A stretch of 64,000 nucleotides of DNA from Mucilaginibacter_A sp964236465 (GTDB lineage: Bacteria; Bacteroidota; Bacteroidia; Sphingobacteriales; Sphingobacteriaceae). The notes below the pieces were generated by a model, which was not told the origin of the DNA, did no database searches, and saw only the letters and a program-made list of their open reading frames with translations. Both the position numbers and the translations under genes were made by a program. The stretch covers positions 70,633 to 134,632 of the forward strand of contig CAXSBZ010000006.1 of the NCBI GenBank assembly GCA_964236465.1, read 5' to 3'. Shown piece after piece: positions 16,332 to 25,996 of the stretch (positions are counted from its first letter, which is position 1; every line of letters starts with the position of its first letter).

Positions 16332-17327
16332 ATGCGTATTGTAACTTTAGAAGAACATTTCAGCTTACCGGAATTTATAAAAAGGATACCCAAAGAAGTT
16401 ATTGCCGAACGTGGCTGGCCGGATGAGCAGAATGCCTCGCCGATGATGCAAAAAGCACAGGCTTTGCTGCCGGAAATCGGGGAAAAACGTTTAAGTTCAA
16501 TGGACGTAGCTGGTATCAGCGTGCAGGTTTTATCGGTTTCCGGCCCTGGAGCAGATTTGCTGCCCGCAGAAGAGGGCATCCGTTTGGCACAGGATTACAA
16601 CAATATATTGGCCCAAAAAATGGCTGCTTACCCAAACCGCTTTGCCGCTTTTGCCCATCTGCCGATGACCGCGCCGGAAGCTGCTGCAACTGAATTGGAA
16701 CGCACCGTAAAAGAATTAGGGTTTTGCGGTGCACTAATTAACGGCATGACCAACAACCTTTTTTTGGACGATGCTTCTTTTAGCCCTATTTTATCCAAAG
16801 CGCAGGAACTGGAGGTGCCGATTTATCTTCACCCCAACTTTCCGCCAAAAGCCATCCGCAATATTTATTACAGTAATTTGCTGGGAGCTTTGAACGATGT
16901 ACTGGCTTCTGCCGGTTTTGGCTGGCACGCCGAAACAGCAATCCATGTTTTACGGATGGTTGCGGCAGGAACTTTTGATCGTTTTCCAAAATTGCAGATC
17001 ATCATTGGCCACATGGGCGAAATGCTGCCTTTTATGATGGCACGGAGCGAAAACGGTTTGACTAAAGAAATGCGAAAATCTGACCGGAGTTTGAGTGAGA
17101 TTTTAAAGCAACAGGTACACATCACCACCAGTGGTTTTTTTACGTTGCCGCCGCTGATGACGGCCATTGAAACTTTTGGTATAGACAGGATTATGTTTTC
17201 AGTAGATTATCCTTTCAGCCAAAATGAAAAAGGAAAAGCATTTTTAGACAGCCTAAATTTGCCGCAAGCTGATTTGGAAAAACTGGCATATGGCAATGCT
17301 GACAAGTTATTGAAGTTGAAAGTTTAA
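16332..17327 (+). CDS. Amidohydrolase-2 family protein (decarboxylase-like)
   Basis: 331 residues of the amidohydrolase-related family PF04909, which includes gamma-resorcylate and ACMS decarboxylases. Visible features are the N-terminal EEH (residues 7-9, replacing the H-x-H of hydrolases as in 2,6-dihydroxybenzoate decarboxylases), YLHPNFPP (His near 163), IIGHMGE (His near 218) and FSVDYPF with the late metal-binding Asp. This set fits a metal-dependent decarboxylase or hydrolase on an aromatic acid. The substrate is not determinable and no pathway neighbours are present. Confidence 0.85.
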   Translation: MRIVTLEEHFSLPEFIKRIPKEVIAERGWPDEQNASPMMQKAQALLPEIGEKRLSSMDVAGISVQVLSVSGPGADLLPAEEGIRLAQDYNNILAQKMAAYPNRFAAFAHLPMTAPEAAATELERTVKELGFCGALINGMTNNLFLDDASFSPILSKAQELEVPIYLHPNFPPKAIRNIYYSNLLGALNDVLASAGFGWHAETAIHVLRMVAAGTFDRFPKLQIIIGHMGEMLPFMMARSENGLTKEMRKSDRSLSEILKQQVHITTSGFFTLPPLMTAIETFGIDRIMFSVDYPFSQNEKGKAFLDSLNLPQADLEKLAYGNADKLLKLKV

Positions 17328-17486
17328 ACCAGTTTTGACCTTTATCCTATTGATTTTCCCGGTTGGTTGCTAAGTTGTTAAACGTTTTTTTGGCAGATAA
17401 CCTGTGATCGATCATTCCAAAAAAACAATCCTAACGAAGTGGCGTTTATTAGCAGTATCAATTCCGATACTTAAAAAAATATAAAA

Positions 17487-17999
17487 ATGGCTACTGGAAA
17501 AATGGCGAATTCAGAATTTCACGAATTCTTTGTAGAAGAACTAAAAGACATTTACTGGGCAGAAAATCATTTGTTTAAAGCTTTGCCGAAAATGCAACAA
17601 GCTGCTACCAGCAAAGAATTAGCTGCTGCTTTTGAAAAACACACCACCGAAACACAAACACATATTGCCACGCTGGAAAAAGCATTTGAATTGCTGGGCG
17701 AAAAAGCTTCTGCCAAAAAATGCGATGCCATGTCTGGGATACTGGAAGAAGCCAACGGATTGATTGAAGATACTGAAAAAGGTACAATGATCCGCGATGC
17801 CGGCCTGATATTAGGTGCTCAAAAGGCCGAACATTACGAAATAGCTACTTATGGCGGTTTGAGAACACTGGCTACTGCAATGGGCCATGATGATGTAGCC
17901 GCATTGCTGCAACAAACATTAAACGTTGAAAAAGCAACTGACGAAGCATTGACCAAAATTGCTGAAACTTTGGTGAACGCTGCAGCTGTTGCTGAATAA
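17487..17999 (+). CDS. Ferritin-like DUF892 protein (YciE/YciF-like)
   Basis: 170 residues, nearly all helical, with the DUF892 opening EFFVEELKDIYWAENHLFKALPKM and a second half containing KAEHYEIATYGGLRTLA. These helices carry the Glu/His positions of a ferritin-like di-iron bundle (E in EELKDIYWAE, E and H in KAEHYE). Family members are stress-induced. It ends in a strong hairpin. Confidence 0.93.
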   Translation: MATGKMANSEFHEFFVEELKDIYWAENHLFKALPKMQQAATSKELAAAFEKHTTETQTHIATLEKAFELLGEKASAKKCDAMSGILEEANGLIEDTEKGTMIRDAGLILGAQKAEHYEIATYGGLRTLATAMGHDDVAALLQQTLNVEKATDEALTKIAETLVNAAAVAE

Positions 18000-18020
18000 A
18001 AAGATTACGCAACTGATTTA

Positions 18021-18053
18021 AGAAAGCCTTGTAAGAAATTACAGGGCTTTCTT
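18021..18053 (+). terminator. Terminator of the DUF892 gene
   Basis: AGAAAGCCTTGTAA and TTACAGGGCTTTCT pair over 14 bp (one G-U) around GAAA. The following T-run is weak. Confidence 0.7.
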
Positions 18054-18260
18054 GTTTATAAATATGAATTGCCTTGAAATAAACTGACACAAAAAGTATT
18101 AACAAATTGATGTGTGCTGATCGGATGTTACATCTTTTACCTAAGTGATTAATTGCCCAACAGCATGGGTTTCAATTAACTTCTTCCGCATAATACTATC
18201 TGCCCAACACAAATCATTGCTTAATTTCGGCAGCAATAAATTTAACCTGATAAAAGAAGC

Positions 18261-19049
18261 ATGAAGCTCTACGTAATTAAAATAGGCGGCAACGTGATCG
18301 ATAATTCTGCCAACCTACACCAGTTTCTAAAAGATTTTGCTGCGCTGGACGGCCTAAAAGTGCTGGTGCACGGCGGCGGCAAAGTGGCCACACAAATTTC
18401 CTCTTCTATGGGCATTGAAGCTAAATTAGTGGATGGCCGCCGCATTACCGACATCGAAACGCTGCGGGTGGTAACGATGGTTTACGCCGGGCTGATCAAC
18501 AAAAACATGGTAGCGCAATTGCAGCGTTACCACAACAATGCAATCGGCTTGACCGGTGCCGACGGCAATTTTATCCAAGCCAAAAAACGGCCGGTCAAAA
18601 CAATTGATTATGGTTTTGTGGGCGATTTGAACCCGCATTCTGTTCAGGCACAAAGCCTTGGCAAACTGCTGGATGCTGGTTTTACGCCTGTTTTTTGCGC
18701 TTTGACGCATGATGGCGACGGGCAATTGCTCAACACCAATGCCGATACAATTGCGGCTGCACTGGCGGTTGCCCTGGCCAAAATTTATGAAACGACACTG
18801 ATTTATTGTTTTGAAAAGAAAGGCGTTTTGCAGGATGTGGACGATGAAGATTCATTGATCAGCGAGATCGACCCGGAACGATACGAACAATTGAAACTGG
18901 ATAAAATTGTTTCTGAAGGAATGCTGCCGAAATTGGACAATGCTTTTGACGCCATAAAAACTGGTGTAAAAGAAGTTATCATCGGGCAGGCTGATGAATT
19001 GCATTTTTTAAATTCTAAAAAAAAATTTGGCACAAGATTAAAAAGTTGA
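18261..19049 (+). CDS. argB: Acetylglutamate kinase
   Basis: Phosphorylates N-acetylglutamate in arginine biosynthesis (cytoplasm). The 262-residue protein has the amino-acid kinase signature IKIGGNVID (6-14), the phosphate-binding HGGGK (37-41), a VDGRRITDIETL block and the late KLDNAFDAIKTGVKEVIIG. The start is ATG 18261, whose A is the last base of a TAAAAGAAGCA motif copy. proC follows on the same strand after 273 bp that contain a large inverted repeat, so the two may be separate transcripts. Confidence 0.95.
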   Translation: MKLYVIKIGGNVIDNSANLHQFLKDFAALDGLKVLVHGGGKVATQISSSMGIEAKLVDGRRITDIETLRVVTMVYAGLINKNMVAQLQRYHNNAIGLTGADGNFIQAKKRPVKTIDYGFVGDLNPHSVQAQSLGKLLDAGFTPVFCALTHDGDGQLLNTNADTIAAALAVALAKIYETTLIYCFEKKGVLQDVDDEDSLISEIDPERYEQLKLDKIVSEGMLPKLDNAFDAIKTGVKEVIIGQADELHFLNSKKKFGTRLKS

Positions 19050-19119
19050 TAGTTGTGAGTTTTTGGATTTTATCTTTCTAAATAAAAAACTATAATTGGA
19101 TACGCTAAAATTTTCAAAC

Positions 19120-19259
19120 AGGACACACCCCTAACCCCTCTCAAGAGGGGAAATATAGTGCAGACCTGTCCAAACCAAAAAAGCAAAAAGCAGATAGGTT
19201 GACGTTAGAAAGGTAGCAAACTATGCTTCCCCTCTTGAGAGGGGTTAGGGGTGTGTCCT
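19120..19259. repeat. Large inverted repeat, family CACACCCCTAACCCCTCTC, copy 1
   Basis: About 33-nt perfect arms (AGGACACACCCCTAACCCC... and its complement ending TGTGTCCT) enclose about 75 nt. The same family, with CTCGAG in place of CTTGAG at the arm tips, is at 36411-36517. No open frame. Confidence 0.9.
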
Positions 19260-19322
19260 TCTATTATTTACATTCAAAACAAGGTTTAGCTTAAATTAAC
19301 ATACAACTCACAACTAAAAACA

Positions 19323-20135
19323 ATGATTGATAAAAAAATAGCCATTCTTGGCAGCGGGAATATTGGTTTGTCTTTGGCCAAAGGGTTGGTAAAAGCGCAG
19401 ATTTCCGAACCATCACAAATCACTTTAACACGCCGGAACCTGGCTGCTTTGCAACCGCAGGCCAATGCCGGTTTCCAAACATCCAACCACAATTTTAAGG
19501 CTGTAAAAGAAGCATCGATTGTAATCATTGCCGTGCTGCCGCAACAGTTAAACAAGCTGCTGGAGGAGATCAAACCAAGCATCAACATCCAAAGTCAGCT
19601 TTTTATTTCGGTGATTTCCGGGGTAAGTTGTGCGGCCATCCGCAAGCAGCTGGCTGCGGATGTGCAGGTGGTGCGCGCAATGCCGAACACAGCAATTGCC
19701 ATTGGCCAATCCATGACTTGCATTGCCACGGATAATGCTTCCGCAGAAAACCTGAACCTGGTGAAATCTATGTTTGATACTGTTGGCCAGAGCATCGAAA
19801 TTAATGAAGAACTGATGACTTCGGCCACAGCTTTGTGCGCCTGCGGGATTGCTTTTTTTTTGCGTTCGATTCGGGCAGCTTCGCAAGGCGGAACGGAAAT
19901 TGGTTTCCATGCACACGACGCGCTGAAAATGGCTGCCCAAACAGCCAAAGGTGCGGCTGATCTGCTGCTGCAACTGGCCTCACACCCGGAACAGGAAATT
20001 GATAAAGTAACCTCGCCGAAAGGCTGCACCATTGCCGGTTTGAACGAGATGGAACACAACGGATTTAGCTCGGCCATGATCAAAGGCATCAAAACTTCGG
20101 CCATCAAAGCTGGAGAATTGTACAAGGAAGACTGA
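19323..20135 (+). CDS. proC: Pyrroline-5-carboxylate reductase
   Basis: Reduces pyrroline-5-carboxylate to proline with NAD(P)H. The 270-residue protein begins with a Rossmann nucleotide-binding loop ILGSGNIGLSLAKG (8-21), has the RAMPNTAIAIGQS block near 118 and the C-terminal signature TSPKGCTIAGLNEME (family TSPGGTTIAGL). Full length. An internal copy of the dispersed motif at 19504 encodes VKEA. Confidence 0.95.
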   Translation: MIDKKIAILGSGNIGLSLAKGLVKAQISEPSQITLTRRNLAALQPQANAGFQTSNHNFKAVKEASIVIIAVLPQQLNKLLEEIKPSINIQSQLFISVISGVSCAAIRKQLAADVQVVRAMPNTAIAIGQSMTCIATDNASAENLNLVKSMFDTVGQSIEINEELMTSATALCACGIAFFLRSIRAASQGGTEIGFHAHDALKMAAQTAKGAADLLLQLASHPEQEIDKVTSPKGCTIAGLNEMEHNGFSSAMIKGIKTSAIKAGELYKED

Positions 20136-20268
20136 TGCTGTTTTTATCGGCCTAAATTTATTCTAAGAATTAATAATTTTATACAGCAGTTTAGCAAACT
20201 TTAAAGATTATAGCAAGTTATGAAATAGTTAATTTCAAACTAAAAACTAAAACTAAAAAACTTTTGCT

Positions 20269-21171
20269 ATGATTTTAAAAGCAGACAAGATCGCGGTCGA
20301 ACTGCCGATCCCAAACAACCCTTCACCAAATGACGCAGCTGCCGTACAGGAATTGCTGGGTGGAAAATTTGGTGAAATGTCAACCCTGATGAACTATACT
20401 TTCCAGTCTTTCAACTTTAGAGGACGGAAACGTTTAAGACCTTATTATGATGTGATTGCCAGCATTGCCGGCGAAGAATACAGCCACATTGAAGCGGTTT
20501 CTTACGCCATAAACCTTTTGCTGACTGGTTCTACCCAGCGCGGGCATGATCCGAAACCAGGCCCGTTGAAAGAAGTTGTGGATGCACGTAACACTTACCA
20601 TTTCTTTTCTACAGCACAAACTGCTCTTCCGGTTGATTCGATGGGAAATTTTTGGACGGGGCAAAACGTTTTCAACAGCGGAAATCTGAAATTGGATTTG
20701 CTACACAACTTCTTTTTGGAATGTGGTGCAAGAGCAAATAAAATGAAGGTTTACTCGATGGTAACGGATCCCTGCGCCAGAGAAATGATCGCTTATTTAC
20801 TGGTCCGCGGCGGCTTGCATGTGGTTGCTTATGCCCGCGCGTTGGAGCAATTGACAGGTGTTGCGGTAACCAAATTGGTGCCCGTGCCAGAACTGAGCAA
20901 CAAAGCTTTCCCGGAAACACACAAATGGGAATCTCAAAATTCGCACTTAAAACTTTATACTTACAGTCAGAATGATTTTCAACAAGCAGGATTGATTTGG
21001 AACGGTGCGCACCCAGAAGACGGCCAACCGCTGGAGGTTGTTTTTGGTGCACCGGAAGGTTTTACGCCGCCAGATTTGGACGAAGAACCGCAATTGAGCG
21101 CCCCGGGTGCTGATGGTATCGACCCGGATATGTTTGGTGATATCGCCAAGAAAATGGGTATCAAAATGTAA
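20269..21171 (+). CDS. Manganese catalase
   Basis: 300 residues of the non-haem dimanganese catalase family, splitting H2O2 to water and oxygen. Metal ligands fit Glu36 in GKFGEMSTLMNY, Glu70 and His73 in GEEYSHIE, a Glu in LECGARANKM and a Glu/His pair in REMIAYLLVRGGLHVVAYARAL. Family-typical C-terminus with GAPEGFTPPDLDEEP. Cytoplasmic, no signal peptide. Monocistronic with its own terminator. Confidence 0.94.
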   Translation: MILKADKIAVELPIPNNPSPNDAAAVQELLGGKFGEMSTLMNYTFQSFNFRGRKRLRPYYDVIASIAGEEYSHIEAVSYAINLLLTGSTQRGHDPKPGPLKEVVDARNTYHFFSTAQTALPVDSMGNFWTGQNVFNSGNLKLDLLHNFFLECGARANKMKVYSMVTDPCAREMIAYLLVRGGLHVVAYARALEQLTGVAVTKLVPVPELSNKAFPETHKWESQNSHLKLYTYSQNDFQQAGLIWNGAHPEDGQPLEVVFGAPEGFTPPDLDEEPQLSAPGADGIDPDMFGDIAKKMGIKM

Positions 21172-21189
21172 TCAGGATTTTTTACATTG

Positions 21190-21223
21190 AAAAAAGGGTG
21201 CAGGCGATTGTACCCTTTTTTTG
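21190..21223 (+). terminator. Rho-independent terminator of the Mn catalase gene
   Basis: AAAAAAGGGTGCA pairs with TGTACCCTTTTTT (one G-U) around a short loop, followed by T residues. Confidence 0.75.
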
Positions 21224-21376
21224 TGCCGATTTTTTTAGTAAATCCTTGATTGCTAAAAATCGGAATGCTTTTTTTAGCAGTATAATTTTGTACTTTCAAT
21301 CGGTCAGTATCCCATTATTAGTTGCATTTAACACAATTATAAACGATCTTCCGCTTTAACCAAACTTTTCATCAGT

Positions 21377-22603
21377 ATGCCTTCAACCCGCAAAGCTGCA
21401 CTCGGTTTTATTTTTGTTACCCTGCTGATTGATGTAACCGGTTTCGGCATCATCATCCCGGTATTACCTAAACTTATTTCCGAACTGATACATGGAAATT
21501 TAAGTCAGGCTTCCGTAATTGGCGGCTGGCTTACGTTTGCTTACGCCATTATGCAGTTTCTGTTTGCGCCGGTTCTGGGCAATTTGAGCGACCGTTTTGG
21601 CAGAAGGCCGGTTTTGCTGTTTTCGCTTTTAGGTTTTGGGATGGATTATATTTTCCTGGCTTTTGCACCGAGCATTGGCTGGCTGTTTGTCGGGCGGACC
21701 ATTGCCGGCATTACCGGAGCCAGTTTTACCACGGCTTCGGCTTACATTGCTGATATCAGCACGCCGGAAAACCGCGCCCAAAACTTCGGGATGGTAGGCG
21801 CTGCTTTTGGCCTGGGTTTTATTATCGGACCGGTTCTGGGCGGATTGTTGGGACAGTATGGTTCGCGCGTGCCGTTTATGGCTGCTGCCGGTTTAAGTTT
21901 ATTGAATGCTTTGTACGGTTATTTTGTGCTGCCGGAATCACTTGCTGTGGAGAACCGGCGGCCGTTCCAACTGAAACGTGCCAACCCGATTGGTGCTTTG
22001 ATGCAATTAAAAAAATATCCGGCCATCAGCGGCTTAGTGATTTCCCTGATCCTGCTTTATACTGCCAACAATGGTATGCAAAGCACCTGGAGTTATTACG
22101 GCATGGAAAAATTTAAGTGGAATGAAGCCATGGTTGGTTATTCGCTTGGTTTTGTTGGCTTGATGACGGCTTTGGTTCAAACAGTTGTTATCCGCTGGAC
22201 AATCCCAAAACTGGGAACGGAAAAAAGCCTGTATGTTGGTTTCATTTTGTATGCGATAGGCTTGTTCCTGTTTGCGTTTGCTTTAAACGGATGGCAAATG
22301 TTTGTTTTTATTATTCCGTATTCGCTTGGCGGAATTGCTGGTCCGGCTTTGCAAAGTATCATGTCGGGCTTTGTACCAGCAAACGAACAAGGCGAATTGC
22401 AAGGCGCGTTGACCAGTTTGATGAGTGCCACCACCATTTTTGCACCCGTAATGATGACGAGTTTGTTTGCTTATTTTACCAGTACCAAAACACCATTTCT
22501 GTTTCCTGGTGCGCCGTTTTTTGTTGGTGCTATTTTGATTTTGGTGAGTACGGGGTTGGCTTATCGGAGTATGAGGCGGGTTTTGGTGAAGGGGGAAGGT
22601 TGA
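21377..22603 (+). CDS. MFS transporter of the TCR/Tet family
   Basis: 408 residues with twelve predicted membrane helices. The opening LGFIFVTLLIDVTGFGIIIPVLPKL and the loop GNLSDRFGRRPVLL (motif A between helices 2 and 3) are typical of the TetA/TCR drug:H+ antiporter group of DHA1. The conserved PVLGG motif C is seen as GFIIGPVLGGLLG. Substrate cannot be assigned; many chromosomal Bacteroidota homologues are not tetracycline pumps. Confidence 0.9.
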   Translation: MPSTRKAALGFIFVTLLIDVTGFGIIIPVLPKLISELIHGNLSQASVIGGWLTFAYAIMQFLFAPVLGNLSDRFGRRPVLLFSLLGFGMDYIFLAFAPSIGWLFVGRTIAGITGASFTTASAYIADISTPENRAQNFGMVGAAFGLGFIIGPVLGGLLGQYGSRVPFMAAAGLSLLNALYGYFVLPESLAVENRRPFQLKRANPIGALMQLKKYPAISGLVISLILLYTANNGMQSTWSYYGMEKFKWNEAMVGYSLGFVGLMTALVQTVVIRWTIPKLGTEKSLYVGFILYAIGLFLFAFALNGWQMFVFIIPYSLGGIAGPALQSIMSGFVPANEQGELQGALTSLMSATTIFAPVMMTSLFAYFTSTKTPFLFPGAPFFVGAILILVSTGLAYRSMRRVLVKGEG

Positions 22604-22694
22604 ATTTATATTAAAGTGATTTTAGCAATATATTGATATTAATAAGATATTGGAATATGAAAAATAAAATAACAAGTAAACACTTATAAGTATT

Positions 22695-24068
22695 GTGGAA
22701 GACTACAAATGTTTTGAAATTTCTTTTCCTGATGTTGACTTTGATAGTTATTGGTCTGATTCTAAGAAATCAAATATTATACAACATGCACATCTTTATA
22801 CTAAGGAAAATGAAATCGAATTAAGAATATTTTTTGATCCCGAAACTTGTTTCGGTAGAAAATTCAGTTCATGGCTTACACAAATTAACTTACGTAAGTT
22901 TGGCTCTTTCATTACAGCAATCAAAGAAAATCAAAATGACAGGTTATTGAAAATTGATTTTACTAACTCTTCACTTATTCAAACAACAAGCAGCACAAGC
23001 CAGTACGAAGGAAATTTGGAATACATTATTATTAAAATTGATTCCATAAAATTTTACTGGATTCCTTCCGAGGAAAAAATAAATACTGGTGAATTTTATT
23101 TTAATGATGACGGTTTCAGAGTAGTGAAAGATTTCTATGGCATTTTATTTGGGTGGGATGGTGAATTCAAAATTAATAGAATGAATGGAATTGATATGTT
23201 TTATCCTATTGAAAAAGCACAATTTCGTCCAGAATTTGATTTTTGCTTTAATGATGATAGAGCAAAAGATCAAGCAACTATTATTAAAAAGCCAAAACTT
23301 CAATTTTTTTACAAGGAAAAAACTTCAGAAAAAGAAGCAGTTTTATATGGAGAAATAATTAATCTTTTGGCATCATTTTACTTTCATACTAAAATTGATT
23401 TTATACTTAGCAGAATACATTTTCCGGAACATACTATTACTATCAAGAAAATTCAAAATAAGAACTACAAGGAAACATCAGGCGGTTTTTCTGGGTTTAA
23501 AAATCATTGGAACTTCCATCAATTTTTGCAATCAGATTGGCAAGTACAAACATTTAAGAATATTAAAAAACTTTCAAAAGTTATTCAATTGTTCAACCAG
23601 TCTCATATTGTAGATAGCAGTTCAAGTTTTCTTATTCAATACAATATTATTGAAATCTGTATGGGTGGAATTACACATTCTAATACAAAATTTGAGCAAA
23701 TATTAGAATCTAAAGAAGTAAAGAAAAAGTATGAAGAAGCCTTAAACATTTTATACCAAACCATTAAAGTTAATGATCAATTAGATTTTAAGAAAAAATG
23801 GGAATTATTGTCTGCAAAACTTATATACAAACCTATGAAAAGCCCATTGCTTACATTTTTAGAAAATCAAAAGTTGAATCCATCAGAATTTCCAATTTCT
23901 ATAGACAAAATAAAAAGCCTCAGAGATGATATAACACATGGAAGTATTGATAAAATTGACTTTGACATATTAGAAAAAGCTAACATCTTGTTATATAGAA
24001 TTACTGGTATTTTGATTTTAAACTTAATTGGAATTAATGAATGGAAATTAGATACTAAACTTAATTAA
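22695..24068 (+). CDS. ApeA-like HEPN protein, candidate anti-phage factor
   Basis: 457 residues from a GTG start. The N-terminal two-thirds is beta-rich and resembles the ApeA N-terminal domain layout. The C-terminal helical part contains the HEPN RX4H motif as RDDITHG near residue 413, preceded by a helical GGITHS... block. ApeA proteins are single-gene HEPN systems that cleave RNA on infection. The gene is strikingly AT-rich compared with the MFS gene upstream, which suggests transfer. The HEPN motif is seen directly; the ApeA assignment is by architecture and needs a profile search. Confidence 0.6.
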   Translation: MEDYKCFEISFPDVDFDSYWSDSKKSNIIQHAHLYTKENEIELRIFFDPETCFGRKFSSWLTQINLRKFGSFITAIKENQNDRLLKIDFTNSSLIQTTSSTSQYEGNLEYIIIKIDSIKFYWIPSEEKINTGEFYFNDDGFRVVKDFYGILFGWDGEFKINRMNGIDMFYPIEKAQFRPEFDFCFNDDRAKDQATIIKKPKLQFFYKEKTSEKEAVLYGEIINLLASFYFHTKIDFILSRIHFPEHTITIKKIQNKNYKETSGGFSGFKNHWNFHQFLQSDWQVQTFKNIKKLSKVIQLFNQSHIVDSSSSFLIQYNIIEICMGGITHSNTKFEQILESKEVKKKYEEALNILYQTIKVNDQLDFKKKWELLSAKLIYKPMKSPLLTFLENQKLNPSEFPISIDKIKSLRDDITHGSIDKIDFDILEKANILLYRITGILILNLIGINEWKLDTKLN

Positions 24069-24141
24069 TTTTATTAGTAAGGAAATTGCAATTCGGTCTT
24101 TTGAACTTTAGATTTTAAATTCAACATTAAAAAAAGAAATT

Positions 24142-24495
24142 ATGACAACTCTATTTATAGATTTAATTAAGAAAGCTTATTCTGCTTTCAACGAAAGAAA
24201 TATTGACAAAGCACTTTCAACAATGCAACCAAAAGTGCAATGGTCAAAAGCTTGGGAAGGTGGTTATATAAGCGGACACGACGAAATTAAACAGTATTGG
24301 ACAAGACAATGGAATGAGATCAATCCAAACGTTGAACCAATCGGATTTAATGAAAGACAGAACGGAAGTTTAGAAGTTGAAGTTCATCAAAAAGTAAAAG
24401 ACTTACAAGGTAATTCAATGTTTGATGGAACGGTAAAGCATATTTACACTTTTGAAGATGGCTTAATAAAAACGATGGATATTGAATTGGTATAA
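24142..24495 (+). CDS. SnoaL/NTF2-like protein, 117 residues
   Basis: A small single-domain protein: an N-terminal helix pair (IKKAYSAFNERNIDKALSTM), then W-x-K, YISGHDEIKQYWTRQW and a beta sheet ending TVKHIYTFEDGLIKTMDIE. This is the nuclear transport factor 2-like fold used as an enzyme or binding domain. AT-rich like the HEPN gene before it, 73 bp away on the same strand, so the two may have arrived together. Function unknown. Confidence 0.8.
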   Translation: MTTLFIDLIKKAYSAFNERNIDKALSTMQPKVQWSKAWEGGYISGHDEIKQYWTRQWNEINPNVEPIGFNERQNGSLEVEVHQKVKDLQGNSMFDGTVKHIYTFEDGLIKTMDIELV

Positions 24496-24637
24496 ATATA
24501 TTTCTTCTTTTTCAAAATAATTTATTTGTATGTTTAAATTACAAACTTCCAACTAAAGCATAGTTAAAAAAACTATATATTCAAACTTACAAAGCAGCTA
24601 ATAGCCGAAAGCTGCCAGCTAATCGCTCAAACATTCC

Positions 24638-25996
24638 CTAAATATCATACTTACTCAACCGCCGGTACAAAGCCGTCCGCGTAATGCCCAGTTCTTTGGC
24701 AGCTTTGGTGATGTTGCCGCTGTTTTTTTCGATCACACGCAGAATCGTATTTTTTTCGATAGAACTCAGGCGCAGTTCATCCGGCTCGCTCATTTCCGGT
24801 GCTTGTTCTATCGGTGAAAAAATAAGGTCTTTGGGTTGAAGCACGTGGTCATCCGCCATAATTATAGCCCGCTCCATGGTGTATTGAAGTTCGCGCACAT
24901 TCCCGGGGAAAGCATATTGCAGCAGCTTTTCGGCAGCTTTTGTGTCGAATTCTGGTTCTGGTTTCAAGTATTTTTTGCTGTAAACCTTGCCAAAATACTT
25001 GGCTAAAAGAAGTATGTCGCTGCCGCGTTTGCGCAGCGGCGGAACAGTAATCTCCACCGTATTAATACGATACATCAAATCCCGGCGAAAACGCGATTCA
25101 TTAGCCAGCTCGGCCAGCGGAACATTGGTAGCGCAGATCAACCGGATATCCACCGCCACCGGCTGGTTGCTGCCCAAACGGGTAACCTGCCGGTTTTGCA
25201 GCACGCTCAATAATTTAGCTTGTTGGTGCAGCGCGATGTTTCCGATCTCATCCAGGAATAAAGTTCCGGTATTGGCAGCTTCAAACCTGCCCGCCCGGTC
25301 TTCACGTGCATCGGTAAAAGCACCTTTTTTATGACCGAAAAGTTCGCTTTCAAATAGGTTTTCGGATAATGCGCCCACATCCACTTTTACATAAGGTTTT
25401 GCTGCGCGAAGAGATTGCTGGTGGATCGCTTTGGCAATCAAATCTTTACCGGTACCATTTTCGCCCAAGATCAAAATGTTGGCATCCGTTGGGGCGATCT
25501 TTTCAATCTTGTAAAAAATATCCTGCATCACATCGGATTCGCCGATCAGCTCCGTGCCTACCATCGAGTTTTTGGTAGCCGAAACCGTTTGCGGCGATCT
25601 GTTTTTTGACCGTTTGGCCAATGCTTCTTTTAGCACATTAATTAAGACTTCGTTGTGCCAGGGTTTCACCACAAAATCTGCTGCGCCTTCTTTTAAACAC
25701 CTCACGGCCAGATCAATATGCCCGTAAGCAGTAATCATAATTACGGCCGCATCCGATTTAAATTCCCGGGTTTTATTCAGCCAAAACAAACCCTCGTTGC
25801 CGGTATTGATAGAACTGTTAAAATTCATATCCAGCAAAATCAAATCAAAATTTTGCCGGGATAAGATGGCACGCAGGTTTTCCGGATTTTTCTCGGTTAC
25901 CACTTCTTTTACTTCCGTTTTTAACAACAGCCGAACAGCCGTCAAGACGTCGGTGTCGTCATCAATCACTAAAACGGAAGCGTGTTTTAAGCTCAT
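24638..25996 (-). CDS. NtrC-family sigma-54-dependent response regulator
   Basis: 452 residues: receiver domain (acidic pair near Asp13, phospho-acceptor Asp56 in LILLDMNF, Lys in VVKPWH), AAA+ domain with Walker A GENGTGKD and the sigma-54 contact loop seen as GAFTDA rather than GAFTGA, Walker B GTLFLDEIG, and a C-terminal Fis-type helix-turn-helix (NITKAAKELGITRTALYRRL). It is the last gene in line after three minus-strand permeases, so it is probably part of, or autoregulates, that run. No histidine kinase is found in the window. It is the best candidate to bind the paired dyads near 33.6, 34.95, 51.15 and 53.3 kb. A T-variant of the dispersed motif overlaps its start codon. Confidence 0.93.
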   Translation of the reverse strand: MSLKHASVLVIDDDTDVLTAVRLLLKTEVKEVVTEKNPENLRAILSRQNFDLILLDMNFNSSINTGNEGLFWLNKTREFKSDAAVIMITAYGHIDLAVRCLKEGAADFVVKPWHNEVLINVLKEALAKRSKNRSPQTVSATKNSMVGTELIGESDVMQDIFYKIEKIAPTDANILILGENGTGKDLIAKAIHQQSLRAAKPYVKVDVGALSENLFESELFGHKKGAFTDAREDRAGRFEAANTGTLFLDEIGNIALHQQAKLLSVLQNRQVTRLGSNQPVAVDIRLICATNVPLAELANESRFRRDLMYRINTVEITVPPLRKRGSDILLLAKYFGKVYSKKYLKPEPEFDTKAAEKLLQYAFPGNVRELQYTMERAIIMADDHVLQPKDLIFSPIEQAPEMSEPDELRLSSIEKNTILRVIEKNSGNITKAAKELGITRTALYRRLSKYDI

